A stretch of DNA of 64,000 nt from Strongylocentrotus droebachiensis. Its lineage: Eukaryota; Echinodermata; Echinoidea; Camarodonta; Strongylocentrotidae. The position numbers and the translations under genes are program-made. A model generated the notes under the pieces. That model saw only the letters and a program-made list of their open reading frames with translations, was not told the origin of the DNA and ran no database searches. The stretch is from NCBI GenBank assembly GCA_035222895.1, contig JAVYIG010000112.1, positions 781,501 through 845,500 of the forward strand. Direction: 5' to 3'. Below are positions 12,151-23,625 of this stretch, in pieces. The first letter of the stretch is position 1. Each line of letters starts with the position of its first letter.

Positions 12151-12199
12151 AATTACAGTCTTCAGGAAGAGCAGTGTTAATACTGATGTGGCTGCCATG

Positions 12200-14080
12200 A
12201 GTAAACCAGGCTTTCGTAAACCATCAAAGTTGTTTCCTGTAGTGATAGGCTACAAGATGTTGTCATGCCAGTCAAAACAAAAACATTATTTGTGTAAATG
12301 CATGCGTTCTTTTTCTTTCATAATAACAACAGTGTTCCATTTACTTCTCTGACACTTTCACATTCATTATGTGCACTTTAAAGATTTCATTTGAACACAG
12401 ACTCGAACGGTTCTTCTCCGACTGACATTAGTTTAAATGATGTAGTGGGTGTGATGTATCACTTCATACATCAAATGGGAAGAAGATATGATTTTAACGG
12501 TAAATTTCCAACACGAACTCAGAGATTTTAGGAATTACTTGATGGACTTTTTCAAGTTTCCATGGGTACCAGTGAATCTCTCTCTTGCCAACCGATCCCT
12601 ACATTTTGTTCAATACTACAAAGATCGAAAAAAATAACCCAATTGATTATTCATGCCACTTAGTTTTACATTCAATCAAATTTCCTTCCTTACAAAATGG
12701 TTGAGATAAAGATGCAAAAAAACAAAAACGACAACAACGAAATAAAAACCAATGTATACCACACGAAACATTTTGGGTGACATTTTCCAGTGTGATTTCT
12801 AATCATTTCATGATATATTGTGCATCATCAAATCACATCTATTCCTTACCCCTTGACTAAAGGAAGGGTGTAAAATAGACAACTCTGAACCGAAACAAAA
12901 ATAAAAGAAAAAGGAAATATGGGAGAAAATGTAAAAAGGAATATTATATCACTTGAACAAATACGGGGAAGAGAAGAGAGACATATTATGTATATATTAC
13001 AGAATAGTTTAAAAAATGAACAAATCTTCGTTCATTATTTTAGAGAAAAAGTGGGAAATCAAATGTTACGTCTGTCCAGCATTATTTTCTGGATAGAAAT
13101 AGAGAGAGAGAGAGACAGAGAGACAAAGAGGGGGAAAGGCGAAGTAAGAGAAGAAGAGATTATTTTCTGGAGGGGCAAAATGGCAGAAAAAGATAAAGAT
13201 AGGTAAAAAGACTTAATATATATCGGCATATTTAGTTTATTCTCAAAATAATACGTCGTTTTGATTTTGTTTTAATTGGAACATATCCTCGGGAATTGGG
13301 TGATAAGAGAGGATTGGAACACCGTGTCGGGTAATTGCGTTTTGGTGTAATTAAAGAGTAAGATTTGATAATCATATAACATCAGAAACTCCCGAACGAT
13401 TTCCTAGAATGGAATGGAAAAAAGGAAATAGGAAACTGGGTTTCCATGAGTTTAGTTGCAATGATATTAATTCGTATTATTACTAATTCTATCTATGTAA
13501 GGGCATCGTCCTAATAACGTTAATAAAAGTACCTTGCTTTATGCCCCACTCGTAATTTTAATGATATGATTGAGAAATATCCAGTATTTATCGGATTATT
13601 TGTTAATGGACAACATTAACAAGAACAACACCATCAAAAGGAAACATGCTTTTATAGGATGCGTTTGCCAATTTGGTCATACGTTGCGTGTGATTAAACG
13701 TTGCAAAAAATCAGAGTATTGAATTTGTCTGTTCTCATGCGGGGGCGATTACCTCTGCCTTAAGGGAAGCAACATAACTTTATAATCATAAGAAAAATAC
13801 AATAAAACGTATACTGTATAATTCAAAGTAATAATGACATTAATTATGATAATTATCATTATCATAATGACTATTTGGGAAAAGCCATATCAATTTCGCA
13901 GAAATGCTTAAGGCGCTAAGAGTATACTTATCACAGAAAGTAAACTATAATTAGATGAAAATTGCAATTTAGAATACATAAACAATTCAATTAAGAGTAC
14001 ACCGAAGGAATAAATTGACAGAAATATACACTAAGGAAATGTACATAAATGACAAAGATGAAATGTGGAAGTATTGAATT
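12200..14080. other. Gene-poor region with a short GA array
   Basis: A short GA array lies near 13098-13117, inside a Lys/Glu/Arg-rich frame (12919-13206) that reflects A/G-rich composition and not a recognisable protein. Nothing else was identified. Confidence 0.4.
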
Positions 14081-14083
14081 GAC

Positions 14084-14409
14084 TTAAAGGGATCTGATAA
14101 ATTTGTCTTAGATCCTTTAAAAAAATCCTTGATTTAGCTCATGCTGCAATGATAATTATAAACCTTGTAGGTCAGTCAGGAACCCATGACTTTTACAAGC
14201 CGATCGCCTGTCTGATTATCAAGATATTTATGATTGAAAATCAAAATCAAATTTTGCCTTTGCCAAACGGTTTTCATAACACTACAGTCTATTGGGGAAA
14301 ACGAGTATGGTAAATTTGTTTAGGGCTTCAATTTAACACCATATCACAGACACTGATAACACATAGGGCCGTGCATCTCAGATTTAACATTGTTAAACGA
14401 TCCATTTAA
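14084..14409. repeat. Anonymous dispersed repeat, copy A (empty MITE site)
   Basis: This segment aligns over its whole length with 48401-48922. Shared blocks include TTTAGCTCATGCTGCAA, ACAAGCCGATCGCCTGTCT, CATAACACTACAGTCTATT and GGGCCGTGCATCTCA. The ends (TTAAAGGGATC on the left; TTAAATGGATC when the right end is reverse-complemented) look like weak terminal inverted repeats. Relative to the other copy, this one lacks about 60 bases near 14318 and lacks the 146-bp MITE; at 14335-14350 it keeps the uninterrupted sequence AACACCATATCACAGA. Confidence 0.85.
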
Positions 14410-15129
14410 GGCGGTTTCGAACAGGTGAGTTTTAAAAGAAGCCATACATTAGTTTATGGTTGCTATTTCCTTGAGATCCTGTGTTAATGGATTGCATAGA
14501 ACTGATCCAGCATGTGCAAAGGATGGACCCCCATGATTTTGTTGTATTGGGGACTACAAGAAGAGAAGAGTTACAAGACCTCAGTTGTCTATGAGGATTA
14601 TGGAATGAGAACAAATTAGAGTTGTACTTACGGGAAAACAATGCAAACAATGAAAAACAAGTAACACAATCTTGAATACTATACGAAATTTATTTGACAA
14701 CCAATGGAGAGATTTCAAAATTGGAGTTATGCTGGTCGATCTCTGATAAATTAACACTGCGGACAGCAGTTTTGTGTAATCTATGCAAACTAGAGAGTTG
14801 TATTTGAGGAAAGTGGTACATAAGAAAATTACAAAAGTCTAAACGAGATGAAATGAGGGCAAGAACAATCTTTTCAGATATTTACGAATTATTCCTGAGT
14901 TTTCTAAGGTGGTAACGTACATATTTACAAGTATTTGATACATGGTTTGGCCAGGGAGAGTGTAATGGCTAGGCTTTTGCATTCCCTAATCAAATATAAT
15001 TTGTAGTGTGACTTTATGCAACTTTGATGTTTGTGTAACTTTGATTGTTTCTTTTTATATACATGTACCTATATGTATTCATCATTGTTTTGCGTTTAAA
15101 AATGTTTTGTTGTATTACTGAATCAGTTA

Positions 15130-15380
15130 ATGTTATTGTTTTGCTTTCTTCATAAAATAATAATATATAATAATTACTTTTACAGGGGGTCCTACAGCCT
15201 ACAAGCTCTGCTTTTTAGTCGGCCCTCCTTTTCTTTAAATGTCATGTTTATTTGTGTAATGTATTGTATTGTATTGTGCAACATTATCTATATGTATATG
15301 AATATGTGAATATGTTAAAATTTACCATCATTGTAAATATGAACTATTGAAAGAGGAAAAATAAATGAATTGAATTGAAA
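15130..15380 (+). mobile_element. LINE 3' end with TTGAA-type tail
   Basis: The segment holds CTACAAGCTCTGCTTTTTAG followed by TCGGCCCTCC and ends in AAATAAATGAATTGAATTGA. The CAAGCTCTGCTTTT block is also present, inverted, at about 43967-43984. A short 3'-tail repeat of this kind is typical of non-LTR retrotransposon 3' ends. No coding portion could be joined to it. Confidence 0.5.
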
Positions 15381-15546
15381 TTGAATTCAATGGACTTGCA
15401 GTGGGGTTAAAGGTAACACCCAAGTTTCTACAATATTCACTTCTATTTTAGAAAAGAATTACCATACTGTAATGGAAGGTATGTTTTCTTTTGAAAGTTG
15501 TGTTTTTTATAAAAAAAAGTAAGAATTCAGATTTTAGAATATCAAT

Positions 15547-15760
15547 TCATAATTCAGATTTGTCATAATTGAGTTTGAGAGAATTGGTGCACCTCCACCT
15601 TCTGACATCCTCTATCTGATGTACAGCATCCCTCTCCTTGTCCCGCTCCGGAGGGATTGACACATGTAGCTGGATATCATCAACATAACAGTCATATTTG
15701 ATGTTGTGATGCTGTAAGACTCGCTTCAGTCCACTCAAGTAGATAGATAGAAAAGAGTGT
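15547..15760 (-). pseudogene. LINE reverse-transcriptase fragment
   Basis: On the minus strand the frame reads YLSGLKRVLQHHNIKYDCYV and then DDIQLHVSIPPE, continuing to NSLKLNYDKSEL. This corresponds to the RT catalytic box (family consensus Y-A-D-D-T-Q-L-Y, here YVDDIQLH) followed by the LNxxKSE motif of CR1/L2-like LINEs. Only about 70 residues remain out of a polyprotein that is normally many hundreds long. The Ala-to-Val and Thr-to-Ile changes in the box also suggest decay. There is no in-frame continuation upstream. Confidence 0.75.
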
Positions 15761-15871
15761 CGGCCCTCTAACAGAAAAATGAAAGACACGTTCGTCAAGT
15801 AATGAAGTTAGTTATAAAAAGTGACAACGCAGGGGTCCTTTGAAAAGCAGTAATGGCACATTACTGCAAGG

Positions 15872-15897
15872 GAGAGAGAGAGAGAGAGAGAGAGAGA
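15872..15897. repeat. (GA)n microsatellite
   Basis: A pure GA array that directly precedes the second copy of the GA-flanked dispersed repeat. Confidence 0.95.
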
Positions 15898-16001
15898 TCT
15901 AAACACTAAACATTGAATAAGCAAATTTGTATTAATAATTAGAAGAGTTGACTATTAACTACATTTAATAAAATTAGGACCTACTCTAGAACACAAAGGA
16001 A
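15898..16001. repeat. GA-flanked dispersed repeat, copy 2
   Basis: It aligns with 7212-7310 (ACATTGAATAAGCAAATTT, ACTCTAGAACACAAAGGA). As in the first copy, GA-rich purine sequence lies on both sides. Confidence 0.8.
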
Positions 16002-16098
16002 GACGGAAAAACGCTTATTTACGGAACACAAAATCCAAAAATCAAATTAAGAATACAAAGCGACAGATAGACAGACCGAGAGATATTTGTATATATAT

Positions 16099-16237
16099 GG
16101 AGAGAGTGAAAGAGAGAGAGAGAGAAAAAAAAAAGAACAAGAGAGAGAGAGAGAGATAGAGATATAGAGAGATAGAGAAAAAGAACAAGAGAGAGAGAGA
16201 GAGAGAGAGGGAAAGAGAGAGAAAAAGAGGGGAGAGA
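16099..16237. repeat. Polypurine (GA)n tract, about 140 bp
   Basis: Interrupted GA dinucleotide and poly-A runs. It ends about 90 bases upstream of the candidate TATA box at 16326. The Ser/Leu-rich frames on the minus strand are artefacts of the repeat. Confidence 0.95.
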
Positions 16238-16279
16238 CGCAAACATGAGGATGGTAAGTGTATCAACTTCGACTTGTCT

Positions 16280-16366
16280 GCGCGCGCAGCTACGTCATTT
16301 TGTCTGAAGGAGTAGCGGGGCGGGCATAAAAACCGCCAAGCCTGGCTTGTAGAGCCGTCACTTCAG
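16280..16366 (+). promoter_or_regulatory. Candidate RNA polymerase II core promoter
   Basis: In order: a palindromic CTGCGCGCGCAG (16279-16290), a CRE-like TACGTCAT (16291-16298), a GC box GGGGCGGG (16317-16324), a TATA-like CATAAAAA (16325-16332) and an initiator TCACTTC (16358-16364). The initiator fits YYANWYY with +1 at A16360. The TATA-to-start spacing of about 33 bases is in the normal range. This cluster contrasts with the AT-rich surroundings. The transcript start is inferred from motif geometry only. Confidence 0.6.
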
Positions 16367-16617
16367 TTAATCCACCGACGTCCGTTGAAGACAGCGAATT
16401 AAGGGATAAGAAATCCACTCATCCTTCTCTGTACCTAACTCTCGTTATTCAGCATCATCTTCTGCATTTCACTTCCAGAACCGCTTACAAGAACAACACA
16501 ACTACAACAGAGGCTTCACCCTAGCAAATTGTGTAAAATTATTTCTTCTAAAAAGGATTCACATTTCTGCTAGAACTCGGAACAAAGATCCGTCAAGAAA
16601 ACATAATACACTGAAAG
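16360..16617 (+). other. Candidate non-coding first exon with splice donor
   Basis: The 258 bases from the predicted start to 16617 contain no ATG on the plus strand, which fits a 5'-untranslated first exon. They end in AAAG followed by GTAAGT (16618-16623), a perfect match to the animal 5' splice-site consensus. I did not find repeat partners or reverse-transcriptase-like frames in it. No downstream coding exon could be assigned in the window, so the gene it belongs to is unknown; the next exon may lie far downstream. Alternatives are an isolated promoter-like sequence or a long non-coding RNA. Confidence 0.5.
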
Positions 16618-17290
16618 GTAAGTTCTTCTGGTACGTCTTTTGTATTTTCGTTACAAAAAATGTTTAAAATGTATGATCAATTAAAGTATTGTTTATCTGA
16701 TTAGACTGAGGAAGTAATTATCCGCGTATCAAAATGGCAGGAGTTGATATAAACAAGACATGTGTGTGCATGTAATCTTGAATATCTTGCTTTGTACATG
16801 TTGGCTATTTAACCCGATGCTCTCATTTTCCACCTCTTTGCGGCTAATGGGAATAAAACTTCTTGAAGTTTGCATAGAGCATGTCAATTATATGATTGTG
16901 ATTTTTGTTACTCCTCTTTTGGAGCTGGAAAGATTATTAAGAAAGTAAATATATTACACTTGTTTTACATAGGTCATTTATCAAATCAGACTGCATGTTT
17001 TCTATTCTTTTTATTGTGTGTATGTGTCACGTGTGTGTGATCGGGTATGAATGTGTGGTAGCTTTAGACAGGCCCGGTTCTGAAATTAGTTGGAGAGGGG
17101 GAGGTGTGGAGATGGGTCCTAGAGCATCAGCTTTCGCGGTGATTTTTCCTCACGACGAAGAGACTGCGCATTTGAGGAAATGCAAGGCCAAACTCGAGAA
17201 AGGGTTAATGAGGGAACACGTCTCAAATGATATGATCTTGCTGTAAAGTTTTGCATTGTTCCGACAGGTTATGAGAACTCCATTAATTAT

Positions 17291-17316
17291 TTTGCGAGCG
17301 AGCGTAGCGACCTAGC
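17291..17316. repeat. GCGAGCG-type short repeat
   Basis: GCGAGCGAGCGTAGCGACC resembles the short GC motifs inside several non-autonomous DNA elements. No element boundaries could be drawn. Confidence 0.25.
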
Positions 17317-17454
17317 ATGAAATACGGCATTTTATATTAATCTTATCCACACTGAGAAATTTCAGTTTTGTTCCTTTCCTCACAGTGAAGTACAGCATTT
17401 AAAAATAATTAATTTAGACACTTATTGTCGATATATAAACGAACACTTCAGTCA

Positions 17455-17910
17455 TACCGCCAAACTGACCCCCAAAACTGACCATAAGCCGGCAAAATCC
17501 GCGCCATTTGGGGGTAATGTCGGTAGGGATCGGTTTGCTGTCAGTGTTAGGACAGTCTGTTATCAAGTTTAAAGGCCTGTTGTCAGTTTATTGTCGGGTT
17601 CCAGAAATTGTCGGGGTGAGATCTTTCAAACATGATCGAAATAATTCCTCCCCGTCTTTTAATCGGGGATCGATCGTGGACTAGTCTGGGACTGATCGGG
17701 GGCAGTTCCGGGATAGCGCGGAGCATTCAGAATGCGTTGGACCTGAAGTCGGGCTTAACAAAGATCGGTTTGAATGCCAAGTAGAATCCTGCCCATGTCG
17801 GCCGAGTCGTCTCCGAATCGAAACTGATAGAGTACCGAACAGGGCAGCTACCACCCAGCATAATTACTATGCTTGAGTTGACACTGACAACAAACTGATG
17901 AGACCCCATG
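17455..17910. repeat. GC-richer repeat-like block with CTGAC/GTCAG motifs
   Basis: This block is richer in GC than its flanks. It contains many copies of CTGAC, GTCAG, GTCGG and GATCGGG in both orientations, for example AACTGACCCCCAAAACTGAC and GTTGTCAGTTTATTGTCGGG. That is the pattern expected of subterminal repeats in a DNA transposon, but no terminal inverted repeat or target duplication could be fixed. Confidence 0.35.
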
Positions 17911-17949
17911 GAGCTAATAAGCAGGGGTCTTAATGAGGACTTAGTTGTC

Positions 17950-19940
17950 TCTTCGATTTTGACGAGTGTGGTTTGCTAGTAGCCTTCTAGTTACTTAAAA
18001 AACATATTTACATGGTTTTCGCAATTTGGTGAACAGAAGCAAAGGTTGATGAATTTAAATTAATTGAGACTATTTTCATATTATCGTACATTTATAACCT
18101 TTGATTTGTTAATTCATAGCTTATCAAATCTTCTATTATTATGATTTAAACAGAAAATATGTACTGTATATCAGTGTATGCATGTTTAAACATGTTGTTA
18201 TCAATACGACCTGGGTGGATGATTTTTTTTCTTCAGAGGTAAGTGTTATAAAAGAGCGCAAAAAAGCACGGCCATTTGCACTTGGTAATGATTATTTCGT
18301 CTAATGTCTAACTAACTGCAATGTGGGTATATATGGTTTGTGCCCGTACCGCAGGCACGGGGCACCATAGGAAACGTGCCCCCATTATCCACCAAAAGGG
18401 GACAAATATAAAAGGTTTAAAAGAGAGAGAGAGAGACAGGAAGGTTTTTCCAGTTTCCAATCCGCGAAATTATAACCTCTCTTCCCTGGATCAACGCCCC
18501 ATGATCATGGTTGCGAGGGAGCTCAATGACTAGCGGTGGAGGGGGAGGGGGAGGTAGAAGTCGTTAAATGTTTACCCTCTAACGGTAGAGAGCTCTTGCA
18601 TTAATTTTCAAACATGAAAACAGTACGATCTGGAGCATTAAAATCGTCATTTGTTTCGGATTGCTTTGTCTAATCGACACCGGAAATTGAGAGACGGAAG
18701 TGAAGATGTACTTTAATGTGGGCCTACAGTCGCCAAGAACAGTAATTTCTAATTAGGGCCGGGGGACCAAATGCCTGGAAATCTTGCCACTAAATATGGG
18801 GAAGGTCTGCGAATGTAGAGATGTTGCATTGTCGTACTCAGGAACTTTACACCCCGCCTCGTATGTCTTACATTTTTTTTCCGCTTTAAGCAATACAGAA
18901 TGACATTGGATTATTTTGAATATTTGCATTTAAAGTGCTTTCAATTTTTAATAATACCTTAACCTATTTTGAACTGACAACGAGATTTACGCCCGTATCC
19001 CCATGAATTTTCAATGCTTGAATTTACATTACCCTTGAACTATGTCGACCGAACATATTGGAATTATGAAGGTTTTGCATATTTTCTATATAATTATGGC
19101 TAGTTAGGATGATATGAGTGAAAATGGGATTTAACAAAATGACGTCTATATCACATTGAGAGGGAGTGATTTTCTTTTCCTGACGAATTGGAATTAATGG
19201 TGAAGAAAAAAAATGGATGGTGATTGGACGGTGTGTTCCTTAAAAGAGAATGTGATCCCCCCAAAAATGTCCCGAAATAAAGAATGAGTAAATAAAGAAT
19301 ATAAATATTGACACAATCAAGAGTGATCTGAAGATTTGCTGCAGATCACCTAATAATTGGGTTTTAATGTGACTCGGTAACATTGTTGAAGGTTGATGAA
19401 AAAACTCTGTATTTTTGTATAAAATGTTACTTTGCGTATTCCGTCTACTGTATTAACCCTCTAGCATGCAAACAATTCTCAAACCACAAAGATATTTATG
19501 GTTTTCTTTGAAGGCGTCACTGGTCAACTGCCTCTAACAGTAAATTCCCCCAACCGTTTTTGAATTTTCCCAACCGTTTTTTCATGAAAATAAGACATAG
19601 GACATGCTTTTAAAAATCTGTCAACACTTACATTTCTCGAATAAAGAGCCAATTCAAAGCTTTGTGACGCTTTACATACACCTTAAATGTAATTAAATTG
19701 TTTTAATAAAGTTTGGAGAGTTAAGGAATCGATCAGATCAGTTTTTATCATTAATAATGGTCTGTTTTCACTCAAACTTTCAGATTAGCTTTAATTGTAC
19801 AACTAGCATTGAAGTCACTACCTTAGCACCATGTTTTCTCATCTGAATAATGTTACGACTTCCCTTTAAAGATTTAAAATAAAATGGTGTCATAACAAAG
19901 AATTATGTTAACTTAATTGTCCCAACCATCTCATGGTGTA
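17950..19940. other. Gene-poor region with one G-rich run
   Basis: Near 18535-18554 the sequence GGTGGAGGGGGAGGGGGAGG has four G-runs and could form a G-quadruplex. A short GA array lies at 18421-18436. Near 19548-19580 the phrase CCCAACCGTTTTT is doubled. No gene was identified. Confidence 0.4.
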
Positions 19941-19949
19941 AATGTAATG

Positions 19950-20978
19950 CTTAATGCGAAGACACAAAAATGTATATAGTGTTCAAGCCTAGTGAACGTG
20001 AATAATCGTTGGAGAAGTTGAAAGCCTACATAACTGATGTGAAGATTTGGGCAATGAAAAACAAATTTTCTTTGAATGATTCCAAAACTGAAGTTATCCA
20101 CTTCACATCTTAGTTTCGTCAAGATCCCTCCCTATCTAGTGTATATGTCGGTGACTGCCACATTAATCCTGTTCCTTGTGCCAGAAATTTGGGGGTTGTC
20201 TTTGACCCGCACATCACCTTGAAAGAACGTATAAAAACTCTTTGCAAATCAGCAATGGCAGGAATCAGGTGCATAAGTAATATCAGATGTTTCCTCTGGT
20301 GCATGCATTTGTGACAAGCAGATTAGACTCCTGTAACAGCTTGTTGTTTGGACTTCCCGCAATTGATATTCACCGGATCCAGATGATACAGAACATTGCA
20401 GCGAGAAATGGTCACTCGCACTCCTCGCCAACAAAGTATAACTAGTACTCTGGCTTCCTGTAGATAATCGCATCATATTCAAACTCTTATTAATTACATT
20501 TAAATCACGACACATTTCTTCTCCTTCATACCTGACTGATTTGCTCAAACAATACCACCCATCCCCGAACCCTCCGTTCAAGCAATCAAGCATTACTTTT
20601 TGTACCAAAGACCAAATACTATATTCTATGGGGGCAGATCTTTTGCAGTTGCTGGACCAAACCTTTGGAACAGTCTTCCCAATTTCACACACAGACACCC
20701 ACTCAAATCTTTACTAAAAACGCACCTCTTTGGCCTTAATTAATCAGCTTAAACTATCCTTACTTACGTTTTTTGTTTTGACCATGTTAGCTATCTCTTT
20801 ATTATGTTATTTATTATGTCTATGTTAAGGTAGTCATTTTAGTAGTTATAAGATTTGTACACTTTTCTGTATTAATTCCTTTTATGTGATTATATTTCTC
20901 GTCATTATGCTTGTACAGCGCATAGAGAAACTTATGTTTATTGTGCGCTTTAAAAATATTGTATTATTATTATTATTA
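19950..20978 (+). pseudogene. CR1/L2-like LINE remnant, RT end to 3' tail
   Basis: On the plus strand, broken frames read LNDSKTEVIHF and VPCARNLGVVFDPHITLKE. These are followed by [28 protein letters not shown] and GRSFAVAGPNLWNSLPNF, and then a stop after LKTHLFGLN. This is the order seen downstream of the RT catalytic box in CR1/L2-group LINEs. The element finishes with GCGCTTTAAAAATATT and a (TTA)n tail, a 3' end also seen in related form at 27525-27600 (inverted) and 61480-61571. There are several stops and frameshifts. The catalytic YADD box is missing, so the copy is 5'-truncated as well as decayed. Confidence 0.85.
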
Positions 20979-21563
20979 ATTGTAGCAAGCGTAAATTCCT
21001 ATTCATTCCAAATACTATCATAAATTCATGAAAAAATGCAAAGGGATAATGCATGTTTACCACGCGACTTTTCTCCCCTCTTGATATCATATAAACAATG
21101 ATTTGATCTTGTACAAGAAGTAGCTCAGCTATTTTTAATTGATTAGTGATAACCCGAGGAATTCTTCGTTCGTCATTTTCCTTCCTATTTCTTTTTTTCT
21201 TTCTTTTGCGCATCCGATTATATAAATGAAGATTTATGCTAGGAGTCCACTGGGCCGGCGCCAGTTGGTGCCAGTTCGCGCCAAAGATTATGTTATTGGC
21301 GCGTAGTGGCTCGCTGTGGCGCCGAATTAATGTCCGCTCGGCATGTGTCGCCAAGTGGAATAAACTGGGTGCCATATGGCGTGCGCCAAATGCCACCCGG
21401 CTTGCTCCAAAATGTTGCGCCAGTTCGCGCCAGTTTTGGTTTGAACTTGCCGCCGCTTGGCGCTACTTGCCGACTAAATAAATACCGGCCATTGGCTACC
21501 TGGTTCAGACCCTCCTCAGCTGCTGTATGAACAACATCTCTACTAAATATTTACAATTTTGAT

Positions 21564-21749
21564 ATGTCTGAGGCTTTTGATAATGTTGGAGTGATGATGC
21601 TGCTCCATCAGAAGATGATGAGAGATGCTGAGGTGGCCACTGCCTATCAACTTATGCTGGCCAATCCTGAAGAAGAAGAGCCTCCTAAGAAGAAAAGGAA
21701 GCACAACTGCCGCCATCACTGTGAGAAAGTCCTGTTGTTGTTAATTTAA
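21564..21749 (+). pseudogene. Transposase-associated N-terminal exon remnant (tentative)
   Basis: A 61-residue frame starts MSEAFDNVGVMMLLHQKMMR. It has an acidic run EEEE followed by the basic nuclear-localisation-like PPKKKRKH (about residues 40-47). It lies inside the large Harbinger-like element, about 325 bases from the left end. A GTGAG at 21721 could be a splice donor, which would make 21564-21720 a first coding exon. An acidic/basic N-terminus of this kind would suit the nuclease-like transposase of Harbinger elements, but the catalytic DDE region is absent. The assignment rests on position and composition rather than a domain match. Confidence 0.35.
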
Positions 21750-22927
21750 AATTTGTTTTGGCATTGCAGTCAGAAATGACTATTTATGCCAGCTAAAAAT
21801 AGCGGTATTTATTTGAATATATTCATATATATACAGTATATACATATAATATTTTTTTATTATTATTATTATTATCAATTTTTTTTTGTGCTCATTTTTT
21901 GTTGTTGTTATATATTTGGAATTCGAAATTAAATGATGTGGTACACTCTTTCATAAGAGCCGTGACTCAATACAATTATGTAGCTCTTTTGGATAAGAGA
22001 AAACAAAATGGGGAACAAGTAGACGTAAAACGGTGACACATATTCATAAACATCAAAACAATAGGTGTACATTGGGAGGTGCATTTGTTAAATTCTTATA
22101 CTGTTAATAAAATGATTAACATCAAATAACGTTTAGTTAGTCTTTGCCGACTATTCAAAAAAGATCAATGCCGTGATATAGAAAATTTACTAGGTAAGAG
22201 ATTAACCATGGGTTAAATAGTGCAGTAACTATGAAAGGGTTTCCAGCTCTCGTGAGATGTTTCCCCTTTTCTAAAATAAACCCACATTTTAACCGGTATT
22301 ATCGAATTTGATGATCTTGGTATTATACAGGTATAGAGTTGATATAAATTATATAATTATACCCAAAGCATAACAAAAAGAAAAAGACATATATATATAT
22401 ATATATATAAAGTACCCATGTACAGAATATCAGTTCTCAAAAGCTTATCCTCGTCATTATCTTGATATGAACCAGTAGTATCTATTTCGATGATATTACT
22501 ATAATATCGATATAGAAACATAAATATGTAGGCAATGTACCCAAAACCCAAAACAGAGAAGTACCTTCGAAAAGAATGCCCACTCTCATAAGCTATAATT
22601 AGTTATTATCTAATACGACCAGTGTTGAAGGCAGTGATTACGATTACTATGATTCTATTACAGTATTATATTGTTTATCGAAATATGATTTTTTTTTTTT
22701 TTTTTTTAAAGGGAAGAGGTCACCCCAAGGCAAAACAAAAAGGAGGTCCCTTAGTAAGAGTGTCAGCTCTCAAAAGTTGTTCCTTCTATTTAATTTAATT
22801 TCACCCTGTTGTAGAAACTTTATATTGAATTATGATAATATTAATATTGTATTGATATAGAACTACTAATAAAACTAATATTGTATTGATATAGAAATAT
22901 AATAGGTAAAATTTCCACCAAAAGTTA

Positions 22928-23625
22928 AGGCCCGGTCACACAGGGAGGACGCATGGGGAACGCACGGCCAGCGCATGGAAAATTTGCAATTTTGGCCAGT
23001 GCGTTGTCGTTCGCTAGGCGTGCGTCATCACTCGATCGTTACTCGTTCGTCGAGCGCGCTGGACCCACGCTATGCATTCGTCGTCATACGCTGTTTGCGT
23101 CGGGATTTTTTGAGCATGCTCAAAAACGTGCGCCGAGCTCGACGCATGAATGTACACGCCAAAGGCACGCCAGACATGCGTGGAGCGCGCTAGACCAGCG
23201 CCAGACATGCGCGGAGCACACGCCCTGTATACGCACAGCGCGCTAGCTACACGCTGTGCATTTTGTGTCAGCTTGGTAGCTTTTCCAAAATTATGACAAA
23301 AGTTAGGCACACGGCCTTTTCCGATTTCCAATGCGCTGGCCGTGCGTCGTAGAACGCGGTGCATGCGTGGACCATTCGTCCAGCGCGCTAGCAACACGCT
23401 GTGCATTCGTGGAAGTTGTTATCATGTGCGCTCTGTGTGCGCCCTGTGTGCGCCCTGTGTGCGCCCTGTATGCGTCCAGCGCGCTAGCAACACGTTATGC
23501 ATTTGGTGTCAGCTAGCTGTATCTTCGACAAAAGTTGGGCGCACGACAACGCACTGGCCAAAATAGGAATTTTCCAATGCGCTGGCCGTGCGTTCCCCAT
23601 GCGTCCCCTCTGTGTGACCGGGCCT
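22928..23625. mobile_element. Nested Harbinger-like MITE, 698 bp
   Basis: The left end AGGCCCGGTCACACAG and the right end CTGTGTGACCGGGCCT are exact inverted repeats. The inverted similarity continues inward for roughly 60-80 bases through GACGCATGGGGAACGCACGG. TTA flanks both ends (22925-22927 and 23626-23628). The interior carries four copies of a motif near CAGCGCGCTAGCAACACG followed by (C)TGTGCATT (about 23053, 23237, 23379 and 23478). No coding sequence is supported; overlapping ORFs on both strands are composition artefacts. Its position splits the larger element, so it inserted later. Confidence 0.88.

Noticed and set aside
12919-13206. The 95-residue Arg/Glu-rich frame as a small charged protein.
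   Set aside because: Its composition is that of A/G-rich sequence around a GA array and no start or splice context supports it.
20249-20698. The 149-residue minus-strand frame.
   Set aside because: It is antisense to the plus-strand LINE remnant, whose motifs are recognisable on the other strand.
23014-23406. Overlapping frames on both strands between 22.9 and 24.2 kb.
   Set aside because: They arise from GC-rich subterminal repeats of the two Harbinger-like elements, not from conserved proteins.
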